64,000 bases of DNA from Aldrovandia affinis. Taxonomy: Eukaryota; Chordata; Actinopteri; Notacanthiformes; Halosauridae. Positions 21,978 through 34,272 of this stretch are shown here, in pieces. The notes under the pieces were generated by a model. That model was not told where the DNA came from. It saw only the letters and a list, made by a program, of their open reading frames with translations, and made no database searches. Location: the NCBI GenBank assembly GCA_029706075.1, contig JAINUG010000026.1, positions 124,001-188,000 of the forward strand. Reading direction: 5' to 3'. How positions within the stretch are numbered: position 1 is the first letter of the stretch; the number at the start of each line of letters is the position of its first letter. The translations under genes were made by a program, and so were the position numbers.

Positions 21978-24848
21978 TCTATAATGATTTCCCGAACCTC
22001 CCCTGGCCATCTGCCACACACCCTCTTCCTCAGCTCCGACCGGGAGGGAGGGGCAGCTTGACACCATAGTGTGTCTCTCCTGGATAGGGCATCGGCATTC
22101 CCATGGGCTGCACCAGATCTGTGTGAGACAGAGAACATAAATGGTTGCAACGACAAAAACCACCTAGTAACACGGGTGTTACTTTCTCTGTTCCTGGCCA
22201 TCCATACTAATGGCGCATAGTCCGTTACCAGAGTGAAATGCCTTCCCAATAGATAGTATTTCAGCGTTTCGAGTGCACTCTTTAATGCTAGGCACTCTTT
22301 CTCCACTGTAGAATATTTTTGTTCTCTTGGTAACAGCTTCCGACTGATGTACATCACTGGGTGTTCTTCTCCCCCTTGTACTTGTGACAGTACGGCCCTC
22401 ACCCCCATGCGTCCATCTGCACCAGCAGAGGCTTTGTGAAATCGGGGGTTACCAATTCCACTCCACCCGGTCCGGCAGTCGGCTTTTGGTAAGATCTGTT
22501 AAAGGGCTGGCTAAAGAGGCAAAGTTAGGCACAAATCGACAATAGTAGCTGGTTAGCCCTAAAAATGTGCGCACTTGCTTTTTCGTGAGGAGGCGAGGCC
22601 AGTCTCTAATTGCTTCTTTCTTGTGGTTTTATACAACTCCTCCCGATTATCTATCCCAAGTATTCTGCCTCCTGCAGACCTAGGCAACATTTCTTGGGAT
22701 TCGCTGTGAGCCATGCCCCCCATAATGTCTGCAACACGGCCTGGACCTGGTCAAGGTGGGACTGACACTCGTTCCCATGTATGATGATGTCATGTAGGTA
22801 TGCCGCTGGGTATTTTCTATGGGGACGGAGGATCCGGTCCATCAACCGTTGAAACGTGGCCGGGGCTCCATGTAAATCAAAAGGTAATTTTCTATATTGA
22901 AATAAGCCGCCTGGGGTGGCAAAAGCATTTTTTCCCGAGCCTCAGGAGCTAGTGGTAGCTGCTAATAACCTTTGGTTAGGTCTAACGTGTTGATAAATCT
23001 GGCTGTTCCGAGTCTGTCGGTTAGTTTGTCAATCCACGGCATTGGATAAGCATGAAATTTTGATATTTCATTCAACTAATAATCATTAAATAATTCCTGC
23101 ATCCAGCATTAGTTGTACGTCTGTCCTGATGGCTTCCTTCCTGGCTTCCGGTATGCGATAGGGGCGCAATTTCAATTTTACCCCTGGCCGAGTGATAATG
23201 TGCTGTTGGGTGAGGGTCGTGCCCCCTGGTTCCCTGGAAAACATGTCCTGGTGACCAGGGTGCGATGAGGTGACGGTTGCTGTTCCCATGCTTCTTTAGC
23301 CACATCCAGCAGCCCTTGGGGTCATCTCCCATGCAACAGCTCAAAGGGGAGAAACCCGGTGGAAGCCTGAGGTACTTCCCAAATCACAAACATTAAATAT
23401 GGTAGCAGTTGGTCCCAATTTTTTCCCATCCACTTCCATTATCTTCTTCAGCATTTGTTTTAATGTTCTGTTGAATCTTTCCACCAGCCCATCTGTCTGG
23501 GGGTGATAAAAAAAGTGTGCAGCTGAGTTATGTTTAGCATTTTACACATGTCTCTCATAATTCAGGACATGAATGGGGCTCCTTGATCAATTCATATCTG
23601 TTCTGGTATGCCCATTCGGGAAAATAATAAAAGCAACTCACATGCAATCCCTTTGGTAGCCATGGTGCGGACAATTCCTACTCTTCCCACGTTTTGTCCT
23701 TTTGTTGTCTGTAGGTTCAGAATCGTGGTGTTGTACTTCCCGTGTATACAGGTGATGGATATGGTGTCAGTGGTATTCTGGTCCCGAGCGAACTCTGGTC
23801 TGATTAACATCACCATGCTGCCCGAGTCTAGAAGAGCCGTGTGACAGGGGAGGGATTCTTTTCATGAGCCCAGCATAATGTTAGTAAACTGCAGGGTCAT
23901 CTGGTAGCAGGCTCACTGGCTGATGCTGAAGGCATGGAGACATCACAGTGAGCATAGCTCCAGGAAATGTGACCTTGTTCGCCACAGTCAAAAAATGTCA
24001 GGTTCTCGAAATTCAGGAAGGGTCGTCTTCTGGGTGAAGTAGATTGCTGGGTTCCAGGTTGCCTCATCTGCCTTCTTTTTGTCCTTTGGCTGGGTGGCGG
24101 GTTCAGAGGTTGTCCACTGCACAGGACTTAAGAGCGCAGCCTGGTGTCCTTCCACTAGTTCAATCTGCTGGTCCACACTTTGTGGGTCGGCTTGGCTAGC
24201 TATTTCTTTTGCCTCAAAGGGAAGGGAGCATAAAAATGTATCTACTACAATTCTCTCAATTGGATTCATGGAGAGGGGATCGGCAGTTAAGCTTTATATA
24301 ATGGAAACAAATCAGACATTTGTGCTCGTAGTGATCCTGTGGGTTCAAAACTCCAGTCATGGAATCATTGTGCCCGGTGGATTAACGTGTATCCATATCA
24401 TCTCAGGATTTCTTTTTTCAGTACCTTGTAATGGGTCGCCTGTTCCGGGGTCAGATCCTGATATGCTCTTTTTGCTGTCCCAGCCAGAAACGGGGTGATC
24501 AGGCTGGCCCACTGGTCCGGTGGCTTGTTCTCCCAGACCGCGGTTCTTTCGAAGGTTTGGAGATACGCCTCAATGTCATCTGCCTTGGTCAGCTTCAGCA
24601 GGAAGAGGCTGGGTTTAGGACGGCAGGCTGGGGTTCCGGCAGCGTTGGCCGTGGTCAGCTGACTGAGCTCTGTTCACATCAGGGCGGTCTGCTGATGCTG
24701 TTCTTCCATCAGCTCCCGATGCATCGTTTGTTGTGCCAGATTCGCTTCTATCAGTTGTTTTATTATTGCCTCCATTGTCTCCCGTGCCTGTTTGGTTATC
24801 CAACTATGGTTTTTAAAAGCAATGCAATGCCCGCATTCTCCACCATAT

Positions 24849-25303
24849 GCAGCGGGAACAGGGGTGTGGGGATTCCACGCAACCAAGTTGGATAACGAAA
24901 CAACACACAAGACGGTCAACAAAATATAACTGGGTTTATTACGGGAAAACTCACGGGAGAGGGGAGAAATCAGTCCAATAGTCCATTATCGTGATCCGTA
25001 TTCGTAGTCGTTGTTCGTAATAAATTGTCATTAATCCAAGCCAGGTTCTCATACAATCAATGTTCAGTACACAAATGGGGAATCTCAAAACAATCACGGT
25101 CAATCCAAATAAACAATCCACAAAATGCTCTACTCGTACTCACTCCCGACATGCTTTTCCCTTCCGGTACTCTGCCATTAGCTAGGGGAAAATGTGCGTT
25201 ATTTCCGAGCCTTCGGCTTGTTAAGGGTTTCCCGGTGCGTCATATTTCCTCCGGAGCTCCATATACGGTTCAGGGCGGAGCCAGCGTGACGACAGGTATT
25301 TCC
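24849..25303 (-). repeat. Long terminal repeat (element 5' LTR)
   Basis: The right LTR begins TGCAGCGGGAACAGGGGTGT and ends near GACAGGTATTTCC, where Tc1 sequence resumes. Shared internal landmarks with the left LTR include TACTCGTACTCACTCCCG and GAGCCTTCGGCTTGTTAAGG. Confidence 0.8.
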
Positions 25304-26174
25304 AGCGTTATGTTTGGCGTCAAAACAATGCAAGTAATGTTGAAAAGAACCTCATGCCTACAGTGAAACATAGTAGTGGATCTTTGGGGTTGTTTTGCAT
25401 CCACAGGCCCAGAGGCCCTTATTAAAATACATGGAACCATGAACTCCAGCATGTACCAAGACATTTTGTCCATAAACCTTGTTCCCTCTACACCTTGGTC
25501 GCAGATGTACCTTCCAACAAGACAACAATCTCAAACATACGTCCAAAGCAACTAAGAAATATTTGACAGAGCACACGATCAATGTCCTGATGTGGCTATC
25601 TCAGTCTCCAGACCTGAATCCAATTGAACATTTGTGGTTTGAACTCAAAAAAGCAGTCCACAAACGTCAACCCAAGAATCTGAAGGAACTAGAACAATTC
25701 CGCATGGAGGAATGGTTGAGGATCCCCCCCAAAGAAGTTCCATAACCTCGTACGACACTACAGAAGGTGACTACTTGCTGTTATAATGACTAAGGGAGGA
25801 ACCACAAAGTACTGATAACAGGGGTGTGAATATTTGTGATTCTTGATTTTTCTGGGGAAATTTTTTTTTTTGTGAACCGTTCGATTGTGGTTCGTACCAA
25901 TGCATTATTATAAAATAATAGAATTTTCAGAATTTTGTGAGCATAACATAAAGCTCATTACTCCTATAGTTTATTTTATACAATCTCTTTCGTTCATCTT
26001 TATCAAGGGTATGATAAAAACGGAGTCTACTGTATATTACTCCGATTTTTACCTTCAGTTTTCCTGTATGTTTTACTAATTTCCCTTACTGGTTACAACT
26101 GCATAGCTGTGTATGCAACTGAAAAAGGAAAACAATAAATACATAATAAATAAATACAATTATTATTATGTGAT

Positions 26175-26551
26175 ATACATTCAGTGGTCACTTTATTAGG
26201 TATACCTGTAAACCTGCTTGTTAATGCAATTGTCTAATCAGCCAATCATGTGGCAGCAACTCAATGCATAAAAGCAGACATGGTCAAGAGGTTCAGTCGT
26301 TGTTCAGACCAAAAATCAGAATGGGGAAGAAATGTGATCTAAGTGACTTTGAACGTGGAATGATTGTTGGTGCCAGACAGGGTCGTGTGAGTATCTCAGA
26401 AACTGCTGATCTCATGGGATTTTCACGCACAACAGTCTCTATAATTTACAGAGAATGGTGCGAAAAACAAAAAACATCCAGTGAGCGGCAGTTCTGTGGG
26501 TGAAAACGCCTTGTTAATGAGAGAGGTCAGAGGAGAATGGCCAGACACAGT
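26175..26551 (+). mobile_element. Tc1-like element, 5' fragment
   Basis: The left end CATTCAGTGGTCACTTTATT, then the N-terminal transposase from 26321: MGKKCDLSDFERGMIVGARQ, then SETADLMGFSRTTVSIIYRE (helix-turn-helix region), stopping at 26503. Similarity to Tc1 3' of this (GAGAGAGGTCAGAGGAGAAT) fades near 26551 and no right end is present. It is the same family as 11854-12233, but it extends further into the coding region and lacks the 3' half. Confidence 0.8.
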
Positions 26552-28344
26552 TTTTCAGTCCTAATCAGAATTGCCTTATTCAATGTTAATGCCTGGACTG
26601 CTATTCTGTTAATTCTCTCCACAACATGGACTTCACATTCACATTCAAGTGTGAAGAAGCTATGTACCAAAAATGTGTAACAGATTTGAATACACAGATG
26701 CAATTTGCAGGCAATTGAAATGCCCCAAATAAAAAAAGAATAAATTCAAAATCACCAATCATTTTAAGTCAATTCTAGTCAATTACATATGAAAAACAAT
26801 GGATTTTAGCTCTATATGACATATATATGCAAAGGTCGTGCAGTATCTGAAATGAGAACCTTTCATAGCTGATACCAAATCTGCTGCCCACACTCCTGTA
26901 GCGCTGTGGCAGCATCTTTCAGTTTGCATCTCACAGAAGGAAGCTGCGGATCATGAGATGATATCTGGTATCACAAACCTCATTTTCATTACTTTTGCAA
27001 CAAGGTTTTTTTTAAACATTTTTTTTTACAAAGAATACCTCTTCGTCTCTGGAGATGAGCGACACGACTCATTTTTAAAAGTTTTAAGGCACCCTCATTT
27101 ATTTTCTCCTCCACACACATCCTGTCTGTCTTCAGTCGGGAGCGACTCGCCTCCAGCGTAGTGTTTCTCCCACAATATGATATGCATGCCACCGCCACAG
27201 TGATCTTAGATGTGCCTTCAAACACCCAGTGACAACGTCTGCGGAAATGTTAACGGAACCAAGCCACGCGTCAGCTCGATGTTTATCAGTGCGCATTCCT
27301 CGTCTCCGAGATGAACTGGAAGTAGCTTTTTGACTGAAAATAATTGTCTTTGCTTTGACAACGGCATGTCTAAACATGCTATTTTGAGGCAAAAGTAGAG
27401 GGATTCCTGCTGAAAACATGGCCTTCAGTCACATCTGAGACATCAAGACATACAGTCTTTTCTTACTGTGTATACACCCCCCCCCAGCCGAGTGTCCACC
27501 AAAAAGATTGTGCCCACTGTTTGGGGTGAACCGAGACGAAGTCCGAAGAGGGAAGAGATGGAGCGTGTCTCCTTAGTGGTAACAAAAGGAGAGGGAGAAG
27601 CTGTGGGGCACAGGCAAAAAAAATATTCCATTTACACACTTTTGTTTCAGTCCAAAAATACAGGTTCACGGGGAAAAAGAGAGACGGGTTGAAAGAGCTA
27701 TTAGTTTAATAGCAGTCAAAAGGAACATGGACAAGGGGAATAAAAAAAAGCACACTAAAATACAACCTATAGACATGTGATAAAAATCTGCACTGCCAAA
27801 TATAGCAAAGCATATCAATCAAATCATTCCATTCTTTTTCAAATTTACATATTGTCCTTTCGTGTTTAACAACTCTGAAATTTACACTCAGGCATGCCGG
27901 CTTCCACAGAGAGGGATAGAGGGGGAGGCATGAGATGAGAGGAAGGGAAAGAGGGAGCAGATGTGGAGATGATGGTCTGGAAAACGAAAAAAAAACTGCT
28001 GTGAGTATAATGCTGCGCTCTGTAGAAAATTGATGTTGAAAGCTATTCAGTGAATAATCAGTTTAGGTTTTTTGTTTGTTTACAGCAAAGCCGTGGTACG
28101 CTTTGATCCTCTTCACTCCGGGAGAAATTGAGAGTAAGCTCCCAAGTCCTTTAGACGTCAGATGCGCGCGTGTGTATACGTGCATGCAACCGCATGTTAC
28201 AACACTGGGACGGTACAGCGGTATGAGCAACAATACACTAGCCGGGTATTCTCAGTGTGTGTCTCAGTATAACTGTTTGGGGTACCTATTCCCTGCGTCA
28301 TAGGTATGGTGTGCAGCTGTCTATGGCAATGTCTGTTGTATTGC
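26552..28344. other. Intron sequence without recognised features
   Basis: No supported gene or transposon was found. There is a C run at 27477-27485 and an A-rich area near 27610-27760. The short open frames around 26958-27700 show no motif. Confidence 0.5.
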
Positions 28345-28462
28345 TACTTTACTGAGCTCTTGCGCTAGCTGTGAATGTTCTTACCGTGTTTAAATGCACT
28401 CACTGTCAGTCGCTCTGGATAAGAGCGTCTGCCAAATGTCTTAAATGTAAATGAAAATGTAA
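28345..28462 (+). mobile_element. LINE/SINE 3'-tail fragment
   Basis: 'ACTGAGCTCTTGCGCTAGCT', 'GAATGTTCTTACCGTGTTTA' and 'CAGTCGCTCTGGATAAGAGC' then 'GTCTGCCAAATGTCTTAAAT' are homologous to the inverted copy at 10608-10745. It is a 5'-truncated copy ending in ATGTAAATGAAAATGTAA. Confidence 0.65.
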
Positions 28463-30878
28463 TTGCATTTTCACTCTCCAAAATCATTCAAATCATTCTG
28501 TGGAGGTTTTCCATTCTGGATTTAATTAGCAAAATTACACAAATTGGCAACCCAAAAGGCTGGGAAGAAATCAGCTCCATTAATTGCCTTCTGAAATATG
28601 TGAATGTTTAAATGAAGATAGGGACAGCTGGCTTTTCCTCGAGTGGCTGCAGTGACTTCCCATCTCACTGTGCTTCTCTTTCCCCCAATGACCATTCCCA
28701 GATAAAGGTCTTACTTGCAGAAGAGGCTTCAGAAATGATAATGCCCAATTGCTGTAAATGTCTTAATTGCATTTAAAATAACAGTTGCTTTAAATCATCA
28801 CTTGACAACGAGATGCAGAGATACTGAGCCACAAACTCCAGTTCCCATAAAAGCAAATGGGAACTTTGATCTCAGACAGACAGATACGGAGAAAGAGCTT
28901 TTGTTATCTACAGATTGTCGCGGCTGTGTCAAATAAAGAATTTCACTACATGCATTCTCCCACTGACCACTCCCATCTGACTGTGCATTCCTCTCCCCCA
29001 GGGTACTCTGATGCACCTGCAGATAACCTTTGCTTCACTCAGCTGCAAGAAACATAGACACAGCACCAGTTTGACCTTGCATTTTTTCATTCAATCAAAG
29101 TAACACACTAAACACTGATTGGGCGCAACGCACAACCGATGAGAGCAGTCTGATTCGATGTGCTGACGGTTCAAGCACCAGTTTGTTATGAACCAAAGTT
29201 CAAATAAATTATGCTTCTATGGGATGCACTGCATTATCAACAGTTTGCAGTCCATGCGATGCACTGCTGATATAAACAACATTTTGGTAATGATCCGCTG
29301 ACACTACAAACAGTTTTATGTGATTCACTGTTGGTATAAAAACAAACAGTTTGATGTGTTGCACTTGCAACAGCCGCGAAGCACATCTGCCCCAGTGCAA
29401 ATTGAATGAGATCTACCTATGGCTTATAGAAAGAGAGCGGTTTGAGTGATGGACCGAAAATAAATTCAACACAAACAGATTGGCTCTTACTCTGTGACAC
29501 ACAATCTACCAGAGAATTCACTTACGCCCATTAAGACTGCAGACAGGTGCAGAAGCCATTAGAGAGGCTTAGGTATCTGTTCACAACACAGACATCACCC
29601 CCTCGCCTATTTAACAACATCCACATACATAATGCACAAACAAGGGTCCTTCCGTGACAGAGGCAGGCCGATCCCACTCAGCAGCATGTGATGCTCTTCA
29701 GAGAGGAAGGACGAGGAAGGGGAAGAACACTATGCTTTCTCAGAGCAGCAGTCTGCTGTCATCTGTCCACTCAGCGCAAGAGAACTGCATCCATTGAGAC
29801 AAAAATAACACCTGTGGCAGATTCCATTCGAAACAACGATTCATCGCTAATGTTACTCAACTCACGTAGCTGCTTTGGCTGTGTGTGATGTTTTTATTTG
29901 CAGACGTTCACCCGGTCATACATCTCCTGTGCCGACTGTAATCATAGAAAATCATTGTGTTCCATAAAAAGTATCAGAAACAGACAGTGATGCCAGCCAC
30001 CGCATAAAGTTAAAAACCAGACTTCATAGTCGAGCACACACCAAGGACTCTCAGGTGCACTTTCCCACCGTCTCTTTGCTATTGTTTCATTGCCTTGTTC
30101 TTTCGAGCCAGCGTACATGGCGGTGTGTATTTGAACTAGTTGCTCGGATCCCTTTTGTCTGGTTTGCTTATTGTCACAATGGAAAACGCGACAAACACGC
30201 CACACCCCTCCCTGCTTTTCGGTTTGGCAAGGAAGGGGTTAAAAAATCCTGCTTTTCTCAATGTATGTCGGAAGATAACGTCAATCGAAAGCTACTACCA
30301 AGGTTTCGTGCACTTTGGGCCACGGGAAATATTTTTAATATTTTTTGGAAAAACGGGAAAAATGTCCATTTCAACTGGTCACCCTCAGGACCCTGAAAAA
30401 TTTCGCATTCCATCCAAGAAGGGCCATCCATCTTCATACAGAGCTGGCTCCCAAACAACATTCTGACATTTCAGCAATTGTGTGCTGATTTCGTCACATT
30501 ACTGTCCTAATGCCCCCCCACCCACTCCCACCATCCTGCCGAAATATACTGTTATCATGAGACTCTCTGCCTCTCCCCACAATCTAAAAATGTGTGTGTC
30601 TGTAAAGTGTGAGTGCATGCGCATGGATTGGAAAAATGACTGACTGAATCCACTGGGGGATATCTGGGAAATTAGGAAGAAATGGCAAAAGGGAGCAGTA
30701 TTTGGAATTTCCAACCTCTTTCTCTAGCTTTGAGACAAAGGCCTTTGTATCCTCGACCTGGAATTCTTAGGAACGTATAAAATATTTTATATTCAGTCTA
30801 GGATTCAAATTCATCCTCTTGAGATTTGGGTGTAGGTGACAGCAGGGAGATCCGCAGTTTTAACTAAACAGAATCTAG

Positions 30879-30914
<36 letters not shown>

Positions 30915-32479
30915 CTGGTCTGGCATAGTGTTAATGTTCACACTTTAACGTTGACTTTACTTTAAAAGAGTGTAGCTTAAATTAAAACATGAAGGTTGTT
31001 CCTAACCTCAAATATTACTGGTATTCATATTGAAAAGATCTTCATTTTAGGAAAAAAACATTTACGTGAACTTATTTAAAGTACGTTCATGGTTTCATAA
31101 TTTAAAGGTCAAGTAAAACTGCTTTGAAGGCTCATATGGACATCAGAGCAAAACTTACGCATTACGGGGGTCATAAATAAAATGCCAATTCCTCTATTCA
31201 TTATTCATTCATAATGAAGGGGAATGCCAAGCGCTGACATCCTATCTTGAAAAATGTTGTAGAAGGAAACAAGATGTATCTGCTGTGAAACCAGCTCCTA
31301 GCTTTTCAATATGCATACATAATAAACCTTAGGGTATGGAACAGCATAGCAATTGTTTTTATAATTCTGAAAAATAGAATAAGACAGATTAATGGACAGC
31401 GATGCAGCTGCACTAATGTGCCTATGACTCAAGTTATTAATTTCACTGCATTTTTTATTGCAGTCCTATTGTATAGAGCGCAGCTGCTTGAAAGACATAG
31501 ATCAATAGTGGCTTGTTTAAAGTACAGCTTTGTACCCATATCTATAATTCATAATAAGCTTTATAATGAGTTACTGTTATCCCTTTTTCGTCCTGCATGA
31601 GAAAACCGCAAGTCTGTTCCAATAAGGCAGAGGTTTCAGCCCCCCCACAATGAAAGATCTTTACATTACCATCACTTCATACCATAGAGGGCCATTTCCT
31701 GTTATCGACATGCAGTATGGGTTTTCCTGGAATTCGCTGAAAAGATTATGCGATAGGGATGAAAATGCACTCTTATAGAGAAGCCCTCAGAGAAAGATGG
31801 CAGGTTCCTTTTAGACCGCCGATTCAGGATCGACCCCCTCCTGCAGCTTTCGCAAGAGATTTTGTTCACCAAGACGTTCACCTGACACATTCTCTAAGCG
31901 GCGGATTCGGCGTGCAATAAAGTGCTTTTACATCCGATTCAAATCAATTACATGGTCTAGATTCCGAATCTAAATCATCCAGACTGTGAGCGTCGTTTCA
32001 CAATGTTAAAATGCTGTGCCAAATGAAGGGGAAAAAACTGAAACTAAGAAGCAAAACGAAAAGAGTCTTAACCAACAGAGAGACTGTTATTGCTATGAAT
32101 GGGTATGACAGAGAACAAGGTGAACAAGTCGATGGAAGAGGTGCCAACATTGACAATTATTTTAGTAACTTGGACAATTTAAAACTATCCAATGCAATAT
32201 GGCCACTCAAGCATGGGGAACAGTCTCCTTCCACTCTGACCTCAACATAAAGATACAATTTAAAGTTTCTCAAAGCATTATGAGCAGCCTTGAGAAGGTT
32301 CACTGATGTATCTGTTCAGTTCCCACATGAAAGGGGGAACAATTTCCTTTGCAGAGGTGATTTGATGGAGACATTGAGGTTTTAACTGCAATCTTTCATA
32401 AGGAGAAATACTGAAAGCCCTGTCGAGGCCATGAACTGATGAGAGAGAGATGGAATCCAACTACACCATTTATCCCACC
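28463..32479. other. Intron sequence with a GT array and a loose tandem repeat
   Basis: A loose repeat of about 55 bases with 'cactg..gatataaacaaca' and 'aaacagttt' motifs runs from about 29215 to 29385. A (GT)16 array lies at 30881-30912. No coding signal was recognised. Open frames at 30055-30466 and 32011-32250 have no known motif. Confidence 0.5.
30881..30912 (+). repeat. (GT)16 microsatellite
   Basis: This is a perfect GT run after 'gaatctagag' and before 'acctgg'. Confidence 0.97.
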
Positions 32480-33664
32480 AAATACTGGAATGTGTTATTA
32501 GGGACAAGTTGGAATCATTCTTGAAAAATAATAGTATTTTAAGGGAGAGCCAACATGGTTTCCTCAAAGGGAGGTCATGCCTAACAAACCCCCTGGACTT
32601 TTTTTGAAGAGGCTACAAAGTGTGTTGACCTGAACCAGGCTTATGATATTATATATTTGAACTTTCAGAAAGCATTTGACAAGGTACCACATTAGAGGCT
32701 CATTGCTAAAATGAATTCAGTAGGAATTGCAGGAGTTGTTTCAGAGTGGGTTCATAATTAGCTGCAAGGGCAAATATGTAATATGTACAGGAAATGTAAA
32801 CTGTAAGTCGCTCTGGATAAGAGCATCTGCTAAATACCTAAAATGTAAATGTAAAATGCAAATACAAAGAGTAACAGTAGGTGGGGCCGTATCTAACCTA
32901 GGTGCTGTGGGCAGTGGTGTCCTGCAGGGATCAGTGCTGGGACCTCTGCTCTTCCTTATTTACATAAATGATCTTGATAGGGCGTTAGTATCAAAATAGT
33001 TACATTTGCAGATTATACTAAACTCAGGGGTTTATCAAACAGTTTGGAATCAACTAAAGTAAACCAAGATGATTTAAACAAGATCCAAGAATGGGCAGAA
33101 ACATGGCAGATGACATTCAATATTGCTAAATGTAAAGTTATGCATGTGGGGAATAAAAACATAAGACAAGAGTATTTTATGGGAGGAGAAAAATGTGTAG
33201 GTGTTCAATTTGAAAAAGACTTAGGAATTGTAGTTGATCAAAATCTATCTGCATCAAAGCAGTGTGCTACAGCGGTGAAAAAGGCCAACAGGATGCTGGG
33301 ATACATAGCAAAATGTATTGAGTATAAATCAAAGGAGGTTATATTAATGTTATATAATGCCTTTGTCAGACCTCACTTACAGTACTGTGTGCAGTTCTGG
33401 GCACCACACTACAAGAAAGATATAGACGCTCTTGAAAAAGTTCAAAGAAGGGCAACTAAATTGATACCTGGTATGAGTTATGAGGATAGACTGAAATAGG
33501 CACTCAATCTATTTAAGCTTAGCAAATGGAGACTTATGGGGAATTTTATTGAGGTTTTTAAATTCCTAAAAGGCATTAACAAAGTGAACTACCAAATATT
33601 TTTAAAGATAAGTGGGGTCAGCAGAACTAGAGGCCACAGGTGGAAATTAATTCAAAGCTAATTC
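32480..33664 (+). mobile_element. CR1-like LINE, decayed fragment spanning reverse transcriptase to C terminus
   Basis: Plus-strand pieces in order: RDKLESFLKNNSILRESQHG with FLKGRSCLTN, NFQKAFDKVPH (RT core), GSVLGPLLFLIYINDLDRAL, LNKIQEWAETWQMTFNIAKC then KVMHVGN, FEKDLGIVVDQNLSASKQC, and NAFVRPHLQYCVQFWAPHYK. It fades near 33664, before the 3' UTR. Frame changes and stops occur between the RT blocks; for example, stops follow DKVPH and the open block from 33044 ends at 33499. The YxDD-type box region near 33005 is out of frame. The element is interrupted by an 81-bp SINE tail (32777-32857). It is dead, and older than or independent of the 4012-4567 copy. Confidence 0.88.
32777..32857 (+). 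mobile_element. Severely 5'-truncated SINE tail nested in the CR1-like LINE
   Basis: The 81-base insertion GTAAACTGTAAGTCGCTCTG, then GATAAGAGCATCTGCTAAAT, ends in AAATGTAAATGTAAAAT. It is flanked by a 7-base direct repeat gcaaata (32770-32776 and 32858-32864). Without it the LINE sequence joins cleanly (CTGCAAGG... to ...AAGAGTAACAGTAGGTGGGG). Confidence 0.85.
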
Positions 33665-33891
33665 TTATGTGACTTCTGTTTTTTTACTTTCTTAACACAA
33701 TGAGTGGTTAAAAATAACTTAATCATTTGCACCATTTTCCAAAGCACACTATGTGTGTTTAATCTCCACTACCCTATTTCCAAAGACACTATTTTCAAAG
33801 GCATATAGAGAGTGTATGTCACATTTTATTATGCAACGCACAAAATAACTGAACCAGTTGTGCATTTTGTTTACAATTTCCCACTAAAGCA
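33665..33891. other. Short intron spacer without recognised features
   Basis: AT-rich sequence between the LINE and the SINE. Nothing supported is seen. Confidence 0.5.
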
Positions 33892-34272
33892 CAAAGTGTA
33901 TGTCCATCCATCCATTATCTAAGCCGCTTATTCCTGGTCAGGGTCGCGGGGGCTGGAGCCTATCCCAGCATGCGTTCCGGGCGAGAGGCAGGAATACACC
34001 CTGGACAGGTCGCCAATCCATCGCAGGGCACACACACCATTCACTCACACACTCATACCTACGGGCAATTTAGACTCTCCAATTAGCCTAACCGTGCATG
34101 TCTTTGGACTGTGGGAGGAAGCCGGAGTACCCGGAGGAAACCCACGCGGACACGGGGAGAACATGCAAACTCCGCACAGAAAGGCCCCCGGCCTGGATTC
34201 GAACCCGAGACCTTCTTGCTGTGAGGCGACAGCGCTATCCACTGCGCCACCATGCCGCCCCAAAGTGTATGT
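33892..34272 (-). mobile_element. Full-length tRNA-derived SINE with 12-bp target duplication
   Basis: The element is 33904-34260 on the minus strand, flanked by perfect caaagtgtatgt duplications (33892-33903, 34261-34272). Its 5' head is tRNA-like: GGCATGGTGGCGCAGTGGAT (A box) and GGTTCGAATCCAGG (B box). The conserved fish-wide body follows (GGAGTTTGCATGTTCTCCCC, GTGTCCGCGTGGGTTTCCTC, CCAAAGACATGCACGG, GGCGACCTGTCCAGGGTGTA), ending in a (GGAT)n tail. The exact duplications and clear promoter boxes suggest a comparatively recent insertion. The repeat is abundant in fish genomes; I am not certain of its catalogue name. Confidence 0.92.

Larger units (their letters stand above)
21519..25303 (-). 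mobile_element. Fossil Ty3/gypsy LTR retrotransposon (Gmr1-like domain order)
   Basis: It is a minus-strand element of about 3.8 kb with LTRs at 21519-21977 (3' LTR) and 24849-25303 (5' LTR). Parts in element order are gag-like (about 24922-23990), protease region (about 23850-23750), integrase C-terminal core (about 23690-23330, HPQTDGLVERFNRTLK), reverse transcriptase (about 23240-22640) and RNase H (about 22408-21985, KLLPREQKYSTVEKECLAL). It is broken, with roughly ten or more disruptions and internal losses. The LTRs differ at very roughly one position in ten by eye, so it is an old insertion. It sits inside the Tc1 at 21010-26032. Integrase upstream of reverse transcriptase is the Gmr1-type arrangement. 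Confidence 0.85.
21010..26032 (+). mobile_element. Tc1-like DNA transposon, interrupted by an LTR element
   Basis: The ends match as inverted repeats: the left reads CAGTAAACTCAGTTTTTATT then CATACCCTTGATAAAGATGA from 21010, and the right, reverse-complemented, reads CAGTAGACTCCGTTTTTATC then ATACCCTTGATAAAGATGA to 26032. TA dinucleotides flank both ends (21008-21009, 26033-26034). The left part has a transposase start (MVKGKELPESIRLLTS near 21332). The right part has pieces of the catalytic region: a DVPSNKTTI-like segment, and IEHLWFELKKAVHKRQPKNL at 25628-25690. Excluding the inserted LTR element only about 1.24 kb of Tc1 remains, less than the usual ~1.6 kb, so central sequence is missing. 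Several stops and frame changes make it inactive. Confidence 0.85.
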
